DNA from: DATBLQ01 sp036555325 | GTDB taxonomy: Bacteria; Pseudomonadota; Alphaproteobacteria; Rhizobiales; Aestuariivirgaceae | Assembly: GCA_036555325.1 (NCBI GenBank) | Contig: DATBLQ010000002.1 | Location: forward strand, 62,001-126,000 | DNA: 64,000 nt | Direction: 5' to 3' | Shown here: piece after piece, positions 34,023 to 43,317 of the stretch | How the letters are laid out: every line of letters begins with the position of its first letter | How positions within the stretch are numbered: position 1 is the first letter of the stretch | Position numbers and translations under genes: made by a program | The notes under the pieces: model-generated | The model's input: only the letters and a program-made list of their open reading frames with translations | Database searches by the model: none | Told to the model about the DNA's origin: nothing

Positions 34023-34499
34023 ATGCGCTGTCCATACTGCGGCAATAGCGATACCCAGGTTAAGGACAGTAGACCGAGCGAGGACGGCGCAGCGATTAGG
34101 CGGCGACGATTCTGCCCCGATTGCGGCGGCCGCTTCACCACTTTCGAGCGTGTGCAGCTGCGCGAATTGCAGGTTCTCAAGCGTTCGGGCCGGCGCGTCC
34201 CATTCGATCGCGACAAGCTGATGCGTTCGGTTCAAATTGCTTTGCGCAAGCGGCCCGTCGATCCGGAAAGGGTTGAACGCATGGTATCTGGCATCGTCCG
34301 CCGCCTTGAAGGTCTTGGCGAAAACGAAGTTAGGTCGGAAACCGTTGGAAAGCTTGTCATGGAGGCCCTGCGCACGTTGGACGACGTCGCCTATGTGCGA
34401 TTTGCCTCGGTGTACAAGAATTTTCGTGAAGCAAAAGATTTCGAAGAGCTTCTGGGAGAACTCTCCGGGGAGGAGCCGGCCCGCCGTCGCAGGGAATGA
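34023..34499 (+). CDS. nrdR: Transcriptional repressor NrdR
   Basis: NrdR represses ribonucleotide reductase genes in response to ATP/dATP. The N-terminal zinc ribbon has C3-x2-C6 (CPYC) and C31-x2-C34 (CPDC), and an ATP-cone domain covers about residues 49-139 (KRSGRRVPFDRDKLMRSV). The length of 158 residues is standard. The stop overlaps possible ribD starts (ATGATG), as usual for this pair. Confidence 0.97.
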   Translation: MRCPYCGNSDTQVKDSRPSEDGAAIRRRRFCPDCGGRFTTFERVQLRELQVLKRSGRRVPFDRDKLMRSVQIALRKRPVDPERVERMVSGIVRRLEGLGENEVRSETVGKLVMEALRTLDDVAYVRFASVYKNFREAKDFEELLGELSGEEPARRRRE

Positions 34500-34582
34500 T
34501 GGAGAATTCGCTCTCCGCAATTGGCTCGCAGGAAATACGCCGGTGTCTTTCCAATTCGAGGAAATCGTGCCATTTGCCGTCC

Positions 34583-35659
34583 ATGAGAGACGAAGACCAC
34601 ATGCGCCATGCCCTGGCGCTCGGACGCCGCACCATGGGAGCGACAGGCCAAAACCCTGCCGTCGGCTGCGTCATCGTGAAAGACGCCCAGATCGTTGGTG
34701 TCGGTTGGACACAGGAAGGCGGCGCCCCCCATGCGGAGGCGGCAGCTCTCAAAATGGCGGGAGATTTGGCGGTTGGGTCGACCGTCTATGTGAGTCTCGA
34801 ACCCTGCAGTCACCATGGCCGCACCGCGCCATGTGCGCACGCGCTCATCGCAGCAGGAGTGGCCCGCGTTGTTACAGCGGTTCAAGATCCTGATCCGCGA
34901 GTCAGCGGCAGGGGGCATTCCGCCCTGCGTGAAGCAGGAATTGAGGTAGAGACCGGACTTCTCCAGCGCCAGGCAGTTCGCGACCTTGCCGGCTTTTTCA
35001 GTCGAATTCTTAAAGGCCGGCCCCATGTCACTCTCAAGCTGGCGATGTCAGCCGATGGAATGATCGCCGCAGCTCCCGGTCAGCGCACTGCAATCACCGG
35101 AGAACAAGCAAGCGCGCGCACCCATCTTATGCGCGCTCAATCGGATGCGATCATGGTGGGCGTCCGCACGGTCATCACCGATGATCCCGCGCTCACTTGC
35201 AGGTTGCCTGGCCTCGAGCATCGATCGCCCGTAAGGGTCATTGTCGATGGCAGTCTGCGAACGCCGATCAACTCAAAACTTGTAGCAAGCGCTCGCCAGC
35301 GTCCCCTTATCGTTCTCATCGGCGAACTCGCCGAAGGTTGCGACCAGTTTGAGGCGCGTGGCGTTCAGCTGATTCGCTGCCGAAAGATCGAAGAAAGCCG
35401 GATCGATCTCGCTTTTGGTCTTCAGCAACTGGGAAGACTTGGAATAAACCGGCTGATGGTGGAAGGAGGGGCAGTTCTTGCCCGTCAACTCCTGGAGGAA
35501 AAGTTGGTTGATGAGATAAAGATAATCAGGTCCGCCAAAATGCTTGGCAGCCAGGGTGTTCGCGCCAATCTTGATCTGGCTGGCTTCCACCCAACCGGCG
35601 AGGAGACGCTTGGACAAGATGTCCTATCAAGCTACGAACGAGCCGGCGAAAGTTCCTGA
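34583..35659 (+). CDS. ribD: Riboflavin biosynthesis deaminase/reductase
   Basis: This bifunctional enzyme carries out the pyrimidine deaminase and reductase steps of riboflavin synthesis. The N-terminal deaminase has the zinc motif HAEAAAL near residue 52 and PCSHHGRTAPC near 77-87; the reductase domain starts near 145 (RPHVTLKLAMSADGMIA). The start at 34583 (MRDEDHMRHALALGRR) matches family N-termini; the frame opens earlier at 34496, overlapping the nrdR stop, which would add 29 residues without family similarity but would give translational coupling. The stop abuts ribE. Confidence 0.95.
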   Translation: MRDEDHMRHALALGRRTMGATGQNPAVGCVIVKDAQIVGVGWTQEGGAPHAEAAALKMAGDLAVGSTVYVSLEPCSHHGRTAPCAHALIAAGVARVVTAVQDPDPRVSGRGHSALREAGIEVETGLLQRQAVRDLAGFFSRILKGRPHVTLKLAMSADGMIAAAPGQRTAITGEQASARTHLMRAQSDAIMVGVRTVITDDPALTCRLPGLEHRSPVRVIVDGSLRTPINSKLVASARQRPLIVLIGELAEGCDQFEARGVQLIRCRKIEESRIDLAFGLQQLGRLGINRLMVEGGAVLARQLLEEKLVDEIKIIRSAKMLGSQGVRANLDLAGFHPTGEETLGQDVLSSYERAGESS

Positions 35660-36265
35660 ATGTTTACTGGAATAATAAGCGATATCGGAGAAGTGATCGA
35701 CGTGGAGAAGCACGGCGATACGCGTTTGAAAATCGCTTCCCGCTATCCGGCCGCCTCCATTGCCATCGGCTCTTCGATCTGTTGTTCCGGCATTTGTTTT
35801 ACCGTAGTGGACGTTCAATCCCTGGCCGACGGTCGCAGTGCCTTTTCCGTCGAAGCTTCCGCCGAGACGTCCAGCAAATCCTCCATTGACCGCTGGAAGA
35901 AGGGCACCAGGATAAATCTTGAGCGTCCCTTGAAGGTAGGAGACGAATTAAGCGGGCACCTGGTCAGCGGCCACGTAGACGGCGTCGGCACGATTACCTT
36001 CATCAAACAGGACGGCCAGTCGAAACGCTTCGGCTTTCGCACCATTCCGGCACTCATCCCTTACATTGCTTCAAAGGGGTCGATTTGCCTCGATGGAACG
36101 TCTCTCACAGTGAACGAAGTCGATCGCGAAAACTTTGGCGTTAACCTCATCCCGCACACCCTGAAGGTAACCGCCTGGAGTTTCGCCCGCGTCGGCGACG
36201 TGGTTAACATTGAAATAGATATGCTTGCGCGTTATGTGGCGAGACTTCAGGAGTTTCGAGGGTGA
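35660..36265 (+). CDS. ribE: Riboflavin synthase alpha subunit
   Basis: This enzyme dismutates two molecules of 6,7-dimethyl-8-ribityllumazine into riboflavin. It begins with the family signature MFTGIISDIGEV and has two similar barrel halves; the second carries SLTVNEVD and the LIPHTLKVT motif near residue 165. Its 201 residues are the normal length. It starts directly on the base after the ribD stop and overlaps the region of the ribH start. Confidence 0.96.
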   Translation: MFTGIISDIGEVIDVEKHGDTRLKIASRYPAASIAIGSSICCSGICFTVVDVQSLADGRSAFSVEASAETSSKSSIDRWKKGTRINLERPLKVGDELSGHLVSGHVDGVGTITFIKQDGQSKRFGFRTIPALIPYIASKGSICLDGTSLTVNEVDRENFGVNLIPHTLKVTAWSFARVGDVVNIEIDMLARYVARLQEFRG

Positions 36266-36267
36266 TC

Positions 36268-36744
36268 ATGAAAGAAGAGCGCGATGCTCTCCCGCCGCCC
36301 AAGATCAAAGCGCACCTGCTCATCGTTGAGGCAAGGTTCTACCATGAGCTGACCGATGAGCTGGTGCGCGGCGCCATTCACACCGTTGAAGCTGCGGGCG
36401 CGACTTGGGAACGCCGGGCAGTTCCCGGGGCCCTGGAAGTGCCGGGCGCTATTGCCAAGGCCGCGCGCACGGGCAGATACGACGGCTTTGTTGCCCTTGG
36501 CGTGGTATTGCGTGGCGAAACCTCTCACTATGAGATCGTTGCCAATGAGAGCGCGCGTGCCTTGATGGATTTGACACTACAGGGCCTTTCCATCGGAAAC
36601 GGAATTCTTACCTGCGAGACGATGGAACAAGCCTGGGAAAGGGCGCGGGTAAAATCGTTGAATAAGGGCGGCCATGCAGCCGCCGCCGCCCTTTCTATGA
36701 TCGAGATTGAGCGAGCCATGATCGATCTCGAAAAGAGGGTTTGA
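36268..36744 (+). CDS. ribH: 6,7-dimethyl-8-ribityllumazine synthase
   Basis: RibH condenses the butanone phosphate with the ribityl pyrimidine in the penultimate riboflavin step. Motifs are LLIVEARFYHELTDEL near residue 16, PGALEVPGAIAKAA near 56, GVVLRGETSHYEIV with the catalytic His near 85, and the C-terminal NKGGHAAAAAL near 137. The ATG at 36268 follows GAGGGTG; a GTG at 36262 within the ribE stop is the alternative. No FMN riboswitch is apparent upstream. nusB follows two bases after the stop. Confidence 0.95.
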   Translation: MKEERDALPPPKIKAHLLIVEARFYHELTDELVRGAIHTVEAAGATWERRAVPGALEVPGAIAKAARTGRYDGFVALGVVLRGETSHYEIVANESARALMDLTLQGLSIGNGILTCETMEQAWERARVKSLNKGGHAAAAALSMIEIERAMIDLEKRV

Positions 36745-36745
36745 A

Positions 36746-37225
36746 GTGCCGCCGGAAAGACCAGCAGGCACAGGCCGCCGCCCAGTGCACCGCTCCGCTG
36801 CCAGATTGGCTGCAGTGCAGGCGCTTTACCAGATGGATCTGGCACAGACCGATATTGGCGAGGTTCTCGATCAGTTCTCGACCCGCACAGGAGAGGCGAA
36901 TTTCGATGATGGAAACGTCGAAGGCGCAGATTTCAAATTCCTGAAAGACATTGTCGAAGGTGTTGTTCGGGAGCAGCGCACAATTGATCCGAAGATCGCC
37001 GAGAGCCTTGCCGTCACCTGGAAGCTGGAAAGGATAGAATCGATCATGCGCGCGATTCTGCGGGCAGGGGCCTATGAGTTGATGTTCCGTGACGATATTC
37101 CCGCTCGCGCCGTAATTTCGGAATATGTCGATGTCGCCCGAGCCTTCTATGATGGAGAGCAGCCGGGATTTGTGAACGCAGTGCTTGACAAGCTGGCGCG
37201 ATCTCTCGCCAGTCCCAAACTCTAG
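36746..37225 (+). CDS. nusB: Transcription antitermination factor NusB
   Basis: NusB binds boxA RNA with NusE (S10) in rRNA antitermination. The 159-residue all-helical protein shows RLAAVQALYQMDLA near residue 20 and EYVDVARAFYDGEQPGFVNAVLDKLAR at the end, the most conserved NusB segment. It begins with GTG, two bases after ribH. Its place after ribH is conserved in many bacteria. The thiL gene often next is missing; an MFS gene follows. Confidence 0.95.
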   Translation: MPPERPAGTGRRPVHRSAARLAAVQALYQMDLAQTDIGEVLDQFSTRTGEANFDDGNVEGADFKFLKDIVEGVVREQRTIDPKIAESLAVTWKLERIESIMRAILRAGAYELMFRDDIPARAVISEYVDVARAFYDGEQPGFVNAVLDKLARSLASPKL

Positions 37226-37255
37226 GGACTGCCCGCCAGGAGGTCGCCATATCAC

Positions 37256-38464
37256 GTGACGACAGCTGTTGCCGAGTTCGATGACCTGAAGGCCCGCCGC
37301 AATGCCATTGTGCTGGCGGTCGCGCAGGGCCTTTTCGCGTCTGCCGTTGTGGCGCTCGTTGCGACGGCCGGACTCGTTGGTGTCGTGCTGGCACCATCGA
37401 GAGCCTGGGCGACGCTTCCTGTATCGACATTCGTTCTTGGCACCATGTTTGCCACGATCCCTCTGGCTTTGCTGATGGGACGAATAGGACGAAAGCCCGC
37501 CTTCCTTCTTGGCGCAGGTGTTGGTGTCGTCGCAAGCCTCTTGTCGGCTTACGCCATCTATGGCTCGGACTTTGTCTTGTTCAGTGCTTCGACAGCGCTC
37601 TATGGAGTATGTCAGGCATCGACCGGTTATTTTCGATTTGCAGCTGCCGACACGGCCAGTCCTGGCTTTCGGCCGAAGGCCGTTTCCTGGGTGCTCACCG
37701 GGGGTGTGGCAGCCGCACTGTTCGGCACGCTGATTGTGATGCAAACCACAAATCTGCTGAGCCCGTTCACTTTCGCCGGATGCTATGTGGCAAGCGCCGT
37801 TCTATCTGCACTTGGAATAGTGGCGCTCAGTTTCCTCGATTTGCCGCAACCCAGAGAAAAAGATTTGGGTTACGCCCGCCCGTTGTCAGAAATCATCCGG
37901 CAACCGCGCCTTGTTGTGGCGGTAGTCTGCGCCATGGTGGCCTATGGCGTCATGAACTTGGTTATGACGGCGACACCCATCGCCATGATCGACTGCGGCT
38001 TTGCCGTCAACGATTCGAGTTGGGTCATACAATGGCATGTTCTCGCCATGTTCGTGCCAAGCTTCTTTACCGGCGCCTTGATCATCCGCATCGGTGTCGA
38101 GAAGATCATTGCCATAGGTCTGGTAATTCTATTGGCAGCCGGCATCGTGGCGTTGCTCGGGACAGGCTTCGGGAATTTTGGCATAGCGCTCATTCTGCTG
38201 GGTCTCGGTTGGAACTTTGCCTTTATTGGCGGTACCACGATGCTCACCGAGTGCTACCGACCCTCCGAACGCAGCAAGGTCCAGGCGGTGAACGACTTCA
38301 TTGTGTTCGCCACCGTCGCCGCTGCATCCCTGGCATCGGGCCGCCTTTTAAGCGACCTTGGATGGAGTGCCGTGAATTACGCGTTGTTCCCCATGGCGGC
38401 GCTGGCATTGCTTCTGCTGTTTTTCCAGTCCGTCCGCTTGCGCGAAAAGCGTAGGCCTACCTGA
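37256..38464 (+). CDS. MFS transporter
   Basis: This 402-residue protein with about 12 hydrophobic helices is a major facilitator of unknown substrate. The helix 2-3 loop carries LLMGRIGRKPAFLLGAGVG near residue 62, a version of the MFS GxxxDRxGRR motif. A second loop after helix 8 is less conserved. It begins with GTG; AGGAGG lies about 12 bases upstream, a rather long spacing. It follows nusB by 30 bases on the same strand and is convergent with the epimerase gene. Confidence 0.85.
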   Translation: MTTAVAEFDDLKARRNAIVLAVAQGLFASAVVALVATAGLVGVVLAPSRAWATLPVSTFVLGTMFATIPLALLMGRIGRKPAFLLGAGVGVVASLLSAYAIYGSDFVLFSASTALYGVCQASTGYFRFAAADTASPGFRPKAVSWVLTGGVAAALFGTLIVMQTTNLLSPFTFAGCYVASAVLSALGIVALSFLDLPQPREKDLGYARPLSEIIRQPRLVVAVVCAMVAYGVMNLVMTATPIAMIDCGFAVNDSSWVIQWHVLAMFVPSFFTGALIIRIGVEKIIAIGLVILLAAGIVALLGTGFGNFGIALILLGLGWNFAFIGGTTMLTECYRPSERSKVQAVNDFIVFATVAAASLASGRLLSDLGWSAVNYALFPMAALALLLLFFQSVRLREKRRPT

Positions 38465-38500
38465 TCAGGAATGGGCAGCCTATGGCAGGCTCCTCGAAAG

Positions 38501-39541
38501 TCACGATCCCAGTCTCCTCCGGCCCGGCGTCGTCTCGACAAATCGTTCCGGCGTAAGACGGCCCTCGGCGATCAGATTCTTGTAGACATCGACCGTCCTC
38601 GTCGTCGAACTCGGGTAGGTCCTCATCGTCGCCAGCGCAATGAAAACCTCCATGATGCCTTGCTCGATGGTAATTTCCGGTGTGAAGCCGAACGCCTTTT
38701 TTGCCTTCCTGATCGTGACACGATAGTCCTTTTTCTCTTCTTCGCTCGGCTCATGCACGACTTCGACCTGGAAGGGGAGCGTGTTTTGAATCCGCTGGGT
38801 GATTTCCTTGATCGAAAAATTCCCTAGCGCGAGATTGAACGACTGGCCTCTCACAGCCTCCACCGGCGCCTCCACGACATCCACGAAGGCTCGGGCAACA
38901 TCTTGAACATGAATGAGCGGGCGATGCTGTTTGCCATCCCCATGGATGGTAATCTTCTTGGACTTGAAGGCATTGAGCGTCATCGAGTTCAGAACCACAT
39001 CGAAACGCATGCGCCGCGACAATCCGAACAATGTGCCGCTGCGCAGCGACGTCACGCTGAACTCCTCATCGTTCAGTCCGAAAAGCGCCTCTTCGGTAAG
39101 CTTGTTGCATTGCGCATAAACCGAGATCGGGTTGAGCGGGCTCGTCTCGCTGAACTCCTTGCCTCCGCCAGATCCGTAAATCGAGGCTGAGCTGGCTATT
39201 ACGTAGCGTTTCACGCCGAGCGCCTTCGCCAGCAGCGCAACCCGCCGGCGCGCCCTGTAATTTATGGAGTGGGTGAGTTCCGGGTTGAGATCGCCCGCGG
39301 CGTCGTTTGACAGAACAGCCATATCGCAAACGACGTCCGCCATACCGACGATATCGGGCTTGAGCGCTCGCACATCCGTTCTAACGAGTCTGAAAAGTGG
39401 ATTTTCGACATGTGCGGCAAGTGGGTGTCGGCCGTAAACCATCCAGTCCACCGCGGTAACCATATGTCCCTTTTCCAAAAGCAGACTCACGAGGTGGCTG
39501 CCGACATATCCGTTGGCCCCCGTGACCAATACATGTGCCAT
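38501..39541 (-). CDS. NAD-dependent epimerase/dehydratase (extended SDR)
   Basis: This 346-residue protein is an extended short-chain dehydrogenase, probably acting on a nucleotide sugar. The Rossmann motif TGANGYVGSHL is at residues 6-16, and the catalytic Ser lies in VIASSASIYGSG near 113. The Tyr/Lys pair reads VYAQCNKLTEE, with five positions between Y and K instead of the usual four. The start at 39541 (MAHVLVTG) is the canonical N-terminus; the frame is open to 39598. It is convergent with the MFS gene. The substrate cannot be told; role in envelope sugar synthesis is plausible. Confidence 0.85.
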   Translation of the reverse strand: MAHVLVTGANGYVGSHLVSLLLEKGHMVTAVDWMVYGRHPLAAHVENPLFRLVRTDVRALKPDIVGMADVVCDMAVLSNDAAGDLNPELTHSINYRARRRVALLAKALGVKRYVIASSASIYGSGGGKEFSETSPLNPISVYAQCNKLTEEALFGLNDEEFSVTSLRSGTLFGLSRRMRFDVVLNSMTLNAFKSKKITIHGDGKQHRPLIHVQDVARAFVDVVEAPVEAVRGQSFNLALGNFSIKEITQRIQNTLPFQVEVVHEPSEEEKKDYRVTIRKAKKAFGFTPEITIEQGIMEVFIALATMRTYPSSTTRTVDVYKNLIAEGRLTPERFVETTPGRRRLGS

Positions 39542-39992
39542 GTGCGCTCGTCCTTCGTCCGTGTTCGAGGCACCGCTGCTTGTGCCCTTTCGACACACGC
39601 GAGGCGCCTCACCTCCGGATCAGCAAGGATTGTGCAAGACGGCTATTTTCACTCGGGTGAACGACGTTAACCAACAGCCTTGGCTATCCGTCGATGCTCT
39701 GCCTCACGGAAAGGGCTCCGACACGGCTCACAGTCTTGATGGGTACCGGCCTGACCGTGACGGCAGATCAAACTCATGCCTCGCATCGATTGCCATGGAA
39801 CATTCACCGATCGGTCAATCACCTAAATAATTTGCCTTGCCGCGGTAGTTTTGGCATGTTCCCGCGCGGTTTTCCGGCAAATGGAGAATCGCGGCGGGCT
39901 AGAAGCAGGGCTGGTCAGGGCTCTGGCCACGGGTTGCCGGGAATTCCGCTCCGGAAAAAATCCCAAACGTTTCCCACTTCAGAGGAACTCTT
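39542..39992. other. Intergenic region upstream of hppA
   Basis: These 451 bases separate the divergent epimerase and pyrophosphatase genes. Short open frames run through it, but none has a convincing start, ribosome binding site or recognisable product. The segment just before hppA (39985) has GAGGAA as ribosome binding site. I see no tRNA, repeat or clear promoter consensus; a long 5' leader or small RNA cannot be excluded. Confidence 0.5.
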
Positions 39993-42128
39993 ATGATTTC
40001 CACACTTTGGCTTGTCGTCTTATGCGGCGCGCTGGCAATCGTCTATGCCGTATTTACCACTCGCTCTCTCCTCGCGGCCGATCCTGGCACTGCACGCATG
40101 CAGGAAATTTCCGCCGCCATCCGCGAAGGCGCGCAAGCCTATCTGAAACGCCAGTACACAACGATCGCAATTGTCGGCATCGTCATATGCATTTTGGCCG
40201 CGTTGTTACTTGGCCGTTTCGCTGCAATCGGCTTTGCCATTGGCGCAATTCTTTCCGGCGCTGCCGGGTTCATTGGTATGAACGTGTCCGTGCGCGCGAA
40301 CGTTCGCACCGCCCAGGCCGCCACCAAATCGCTGGCCGAGGGACTGAGAACCGCATACAAGGCGGGAGCCGTCACGGGCATGCTAGTGGCGGGGCTGGCT
40401 CTCTTGGGTGTTACCCTCTATTTCGGTTTCCTTATCGGAACCCTGGGCCTTGATCCCACCAGCCGGACGGTCATCGATGCCATAGTCTGCCTGGGTTTCG
40501 GCGCGTCTCTGATCTCAATCTTCGCTCGCCTCGGGGGCGGCATTTTTACGAAGGGCGCCGACGTTGGCGGCGACATGGTCGGCAAGATTGAGGCCGGCAT
40601 CCCGGAAGACGATCCACGCAACCCTGCAACGATTGCCGACAATGTCGGTGACAATGTCGGCGATTGCGCCGGTATGGCTGCCGATCTGTTCGAAACTTAT
40701 GCTGTAACGGTGGTGGCCACCATGGTGCTCGGCGCTATCGTCTTCACCACTCCCGAGGTCAGGCTGCAGTCGATGCTTTATCCCCTGGCGATCGGCGGTG
40801 CCTGTGTCGTCACTTCGATAATTGGAACGTTTTTCGTCAGGCTGGGCCCCAGCAATTCCATCATGGGCGCTCTCTACAAAGGATTCATCGCCACGGCGGT
40901 ACTGTCCTTCCTCGCACTCTTCCCTCTGACCATCTGGATTTTCGGTTCTATGAGCACCGACCTTGGTGGATTCACGCCGATGAGCTTGGTTTGGTGCGGC
41001 CTCGTCGGACTCCTGGTAACGGGGCTAATCATCTGGATTACCGAATACTACACCGGCACTCAGCACCGTCCGGTGCGTTCGATCTCCGAGGCATCCATCA
41101 CTGGTCATGGCACCAATGTCATCCAGGGTCTTGCCGTGTCGCTTGAGTCGACCGCTCTTCCGGCTCTGGTCATAATTGCCGGAATCATCATCACTTACAA
41201 TCTCGCCGGTCTGTTCGGAATAGCAGTGGCGGTCACCACAATGCTTGCTCTTGCCGGCATGGTAGTGGCGCTCGACGCGTTCGGTCCGGTTACCGACAAT
41301 GCCGGCGGCATAGCCGAAATGGCGGGCTTGCCCAAGGAAGTGCGCAAGCATACGGATGCTCTCGATGCCGTCGGCAACACGACCAAGGCCATTACCAAGG
41401 GCTATGCGATAGGGTCGGCAGGGCTTGGCGCCCTCGTCCTATTTGCAGCCTACACGCAGGATCTCAGGCATTTCATCGCAACTGCAGCTGAGGGCTCCTT
41501 CTTTTCTGGGATCGGCAATGTCAACTTTTCTCTAGACGATCCATATGTCGTCGTAGGGTTGGTGTTCGGCGGTCTTCTGCCTTATCTGTTCAGCGGTATT
41601 TCCATGACTGCGGTAGGTCGCGCAGCCCAGGCCGTTGTTGTGGAAGTGCGTCGTCAGTTCAAGGAAAAGCCGGGCATCATGCAGGGAAAGGACAGGCCGG
41701 ACTATGGCCGTGCCGTTGATATGCTCACGCGCGCAGCCATCAAGGAGATGATCGTACCCTCCTTGCTTCCCGTATTGTCGCCCTTCGTCTGCTTCCTCGT
41801 CATTTGGGCAATCGCCGGCAAGGCCTCCGCCTTCGCCGCCCTCGGTGCTGTGCTTCTCGGTGTCATCGCCACGGGTCTCTTCGTCGCCATTTCCATGACT
41901 GCAGGGGGTGGGGCCTGGGATAATGCCAAAAAGCTGATCGAGGACGGTTATGTCGACCGCCATGGAGTGAAGCATTCAAAAGGCTCGGAATCACACAAGG
42001 CAGCAGTCACGGGCGATACCGTCGGAGACCCTTACAAGGACACCGCTGGTCCGGCCGTGAACCCGATGATTAAGATCACCAACATTGTCGCGCTGCTCCT
42101 GTTGGCGATTCTTGCTCACTTGGGTTAG
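39993..42128 (+). CDS. hppA: K+-independent H+-translocating pyrophosphatase
   Basis: This membrane enzyme hydrolyses pyrophosphate and pumps protons; it has about 16 helices in 711 residues. The substrate-binding signatures are present: GADVGGDMVGKIEAGIPEDD near residue 188 and DNVGDNVGDCAGMAADLFE near 212. In the segment AVGNTTKAITKG (about 464-475) the position after NTT is Lys, not Ala, which by family knowledge marks the potassium-independent class. The C-terminal DTVGDPYKDTAGPA motif is complete. GAGGAACTCTT precedes the ATG. Confidence 0.97.
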   Translation: MISTLWLVVLCGALAIVYAVFTTRSLLAADPGTARMQEISAAIREGAQAYLKRQYTTIAIVGIVICILAALLLGRFAAIGFAIGAILSGAAGFIGMNVSVRANVRTAQAATKSLAEGLRTAYKAGAVTGMLVAGLALLGVTLYFGFLIGTLGLDPTSRTVIDAIVCLGFGASLISIFARLGGGIFTKGADVGGDMVGKIEAGIPEDDPRNPATIADNVGDNVGDCAGMAADLFETYAVTVVATMVLGAIVFTTPEVRLQSMLYPLAIGGACVVTSIIGTFFVRLGPSNSIMGALYKGFIATAVLSFLALFPLTIWIFGSMSTDLGGFTPMSLVWCGLVGLLVTGLIIWITEYYTGTQHRPVRSISEASITGHGTNVIQGLAVSLESTALPALVIIAGIIITYNLAGLFGIAVAVTTMLALAGMVVALDAFGPVTDNAGGIAEMAGLPKEVRKHTDALDAVGNTTKAITKGYAIGSAGLGALVLFAAYTQDLRHFIATAAEGSFFSGIGNVNFSLDDPYVVVGLVFGGLLPYLFSGISMTAVGRAAQAVVVEVRRQFKEKPGIMQGKDRPDYGRAVDMLTRAAIKEMIVPSLLPVLSPFVCFLVIWAIAGKASAFAALGAVLLGVIATGLFVAISMTAGGGAWDNAKKLIEDGYVDRHGVKHSKGSESHKAAVTGDTVGDPYKDTAGPAVNPMIKITNIVALLLLAILAHLG

Positions 42129-42190
42129 CTCCTCGCGCAAAGTGCAAAGCGATCGAATCCTTGGCTCAACACGCAGGGTCGCAAACCTTG

Positions 42191-42685
42191 CTACTGTTTT
42201 GGAATCGGCGAGCCTTGTGAGCTGCTCGTCCGCCCCGGGCCCTTGAAGCGTCCGACATTGCCGAGCAGTTGTTGCACAATGGTAAGTTCCTTGCCTTTGG
42301 TTGGCGTTTTGCGGGTGCTGAAGTCGATGACTTCGCCGTCTTCCATTCCATAATTGGCGAAGGAGACAACTTGATCGTTGGCGTCGAACCTCACGGCGAA
42401 CACCTGTCGCTCGGTTTCGACCGGATTGAAAAACGCTTTCTGTTCGACCCGGCTCGAGATGTAGTAGTAACTGTCGCCCTGGATATTGATGCTTGCCTTG
42501 GTAGAAGGTGAACCAAGCAATGCCTCTACCTCGGTCTTGGCCATTCCGGCTTGCACTTTCGCAAGATCGCCGCTGCGGGCCTGATAGCCACGATAATCAA
42601 TCGTCGGCTGACATCCCGCCAACGCTGTCAAAAAGAGAGCCAAAAGCAAGCCTCTGCGGAAATGTCGATCTACCTCAGCCGTCAT
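42191..42685 (-). CDS. bamE: Outer membrane assembly lipoprotein BamE
   Basis: BamE is the small lipoprotein of the BAM complex that inserts outer-membrane proteins. The signal peptide ends in the lipobox LTALAGC (Cys about residue 25). The SmpA/OmlA fold follows, with a VQAGMAKTEVEALLGSPS segment and the YYYISSRVEQKAFFNP strand typical of alphaproteobacteria. The start is the ATG at 42685; a TTG lies one codon upstream. It is divergent from the cytochrome bc1 chaperone gene, a conserved arrangement. Confidence 0.92.
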   Translation of the reverse strand: MTAEVDRHFRRGLLLALFLTALAGCQPTIDYRGYQARSGDLAKVQAGMAKTEVEALLGSPSTKASINIQGDSYYYISSRVEQKAFFNPVETERQVFAVRFDANDQVVSFANYGMEDGEVIDFSTRKTPTKGKELTIVQQLLGNVGRFKGPGRTSSSQGSPIPKQ

Positions 42686-42771
42686 CAAAAACCTATCTGG
42701 TAAATCTTCTCACTGGCTAGCATACTGACCGACGCAGGTCGACACCTACGCTCCGCTGCCTCGAGGCAAGC

Positions 42772-43317
42772 ATGTTCTTCAGACATTTCTTTTCGCCCGC
42801 ACCCGAAGCGCAAACCGCGCGAGACATTTATTCATCGATTGTGGCCAAGGCGCGGCAACCTTATTTCTATGCCGTACTCGGCGTGCCCGATACGATCGAC
42901 GGGCGTTTCGATATGATCCTGTTGCATGCCATTCTCCTCATGAACCGGTTGGCTCAGGGCAGCCCCGCCGCACGAGACCTCGCGCAGAAGATTTTTGACG
43001 AGTTGTTCGCAGACATGGACCGCTCTTTACGGGAAATGGGTGTGGGTGATCTTTCCGTTGGAAAGCGCGTTCGCAAGATGGCCATGGCCTTTTACGGCCG
43101 CGCCAAGGCATATCGCGACGCGTTGGCTGAGAATGACACGAGAGCGCTGCAAGCGGCCCTCGCAAGAAACATATTCCCCGAAGGGGTTGACGCTGGGACC
43201 GCGGCAAGCCTCACGGCCTATGTTTTGGCTTGCGCCAGGACCCTTTCTCTGCGGTCGGAAACCGAGTTGCTGGAAGGCCGCGTCGCCTTCCCCAATCCTG
43301 AAAACCGATCGCCATGA
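42772..43317 (+). CDS. Ubiquinol-cytochrome c chaperone family protein
   Basis: This 181-residue protein matches the Cbp3/UQCC1 family (ubiquinol-cytochrome c chaperone), which in mitochondria helps make and assemble cytochrome b. Motifs include YFYAVLGVPDTIDGRFDMILLH near residue 32, DELFADMDRSLREMGVGDLSVGKRVRKMA near 74, and FYGRAKAY near 104. There is no signal peptide. Its stop overlaps the yceD start (ATGATG), so the two are probably co-translated. Confidence 0.9.
   Translation: MFFRHFFSPAPEAQTARDIYSSIVAKARQPYFYAVLGVPDTIDGRFDMILLHAILLMNRLAQGSPAARDLAQKIFDELFADMDRSLREMGVGDLSVGKRVRKMAMAFYGRAKAYRDALAENDTRALQAALARNIFPEGVDAGTAASLTAYVLACARTLSLRSETELLEGRVAFPNPENRSP

Noticed and set aside
36268..36744. 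FMN riboswitch before the riboflavin genes
   Set aside because: The rib genes overlap or abut each other and nrdR; there is no untranslated space large enough, and no RFN-like conserved stems were found.
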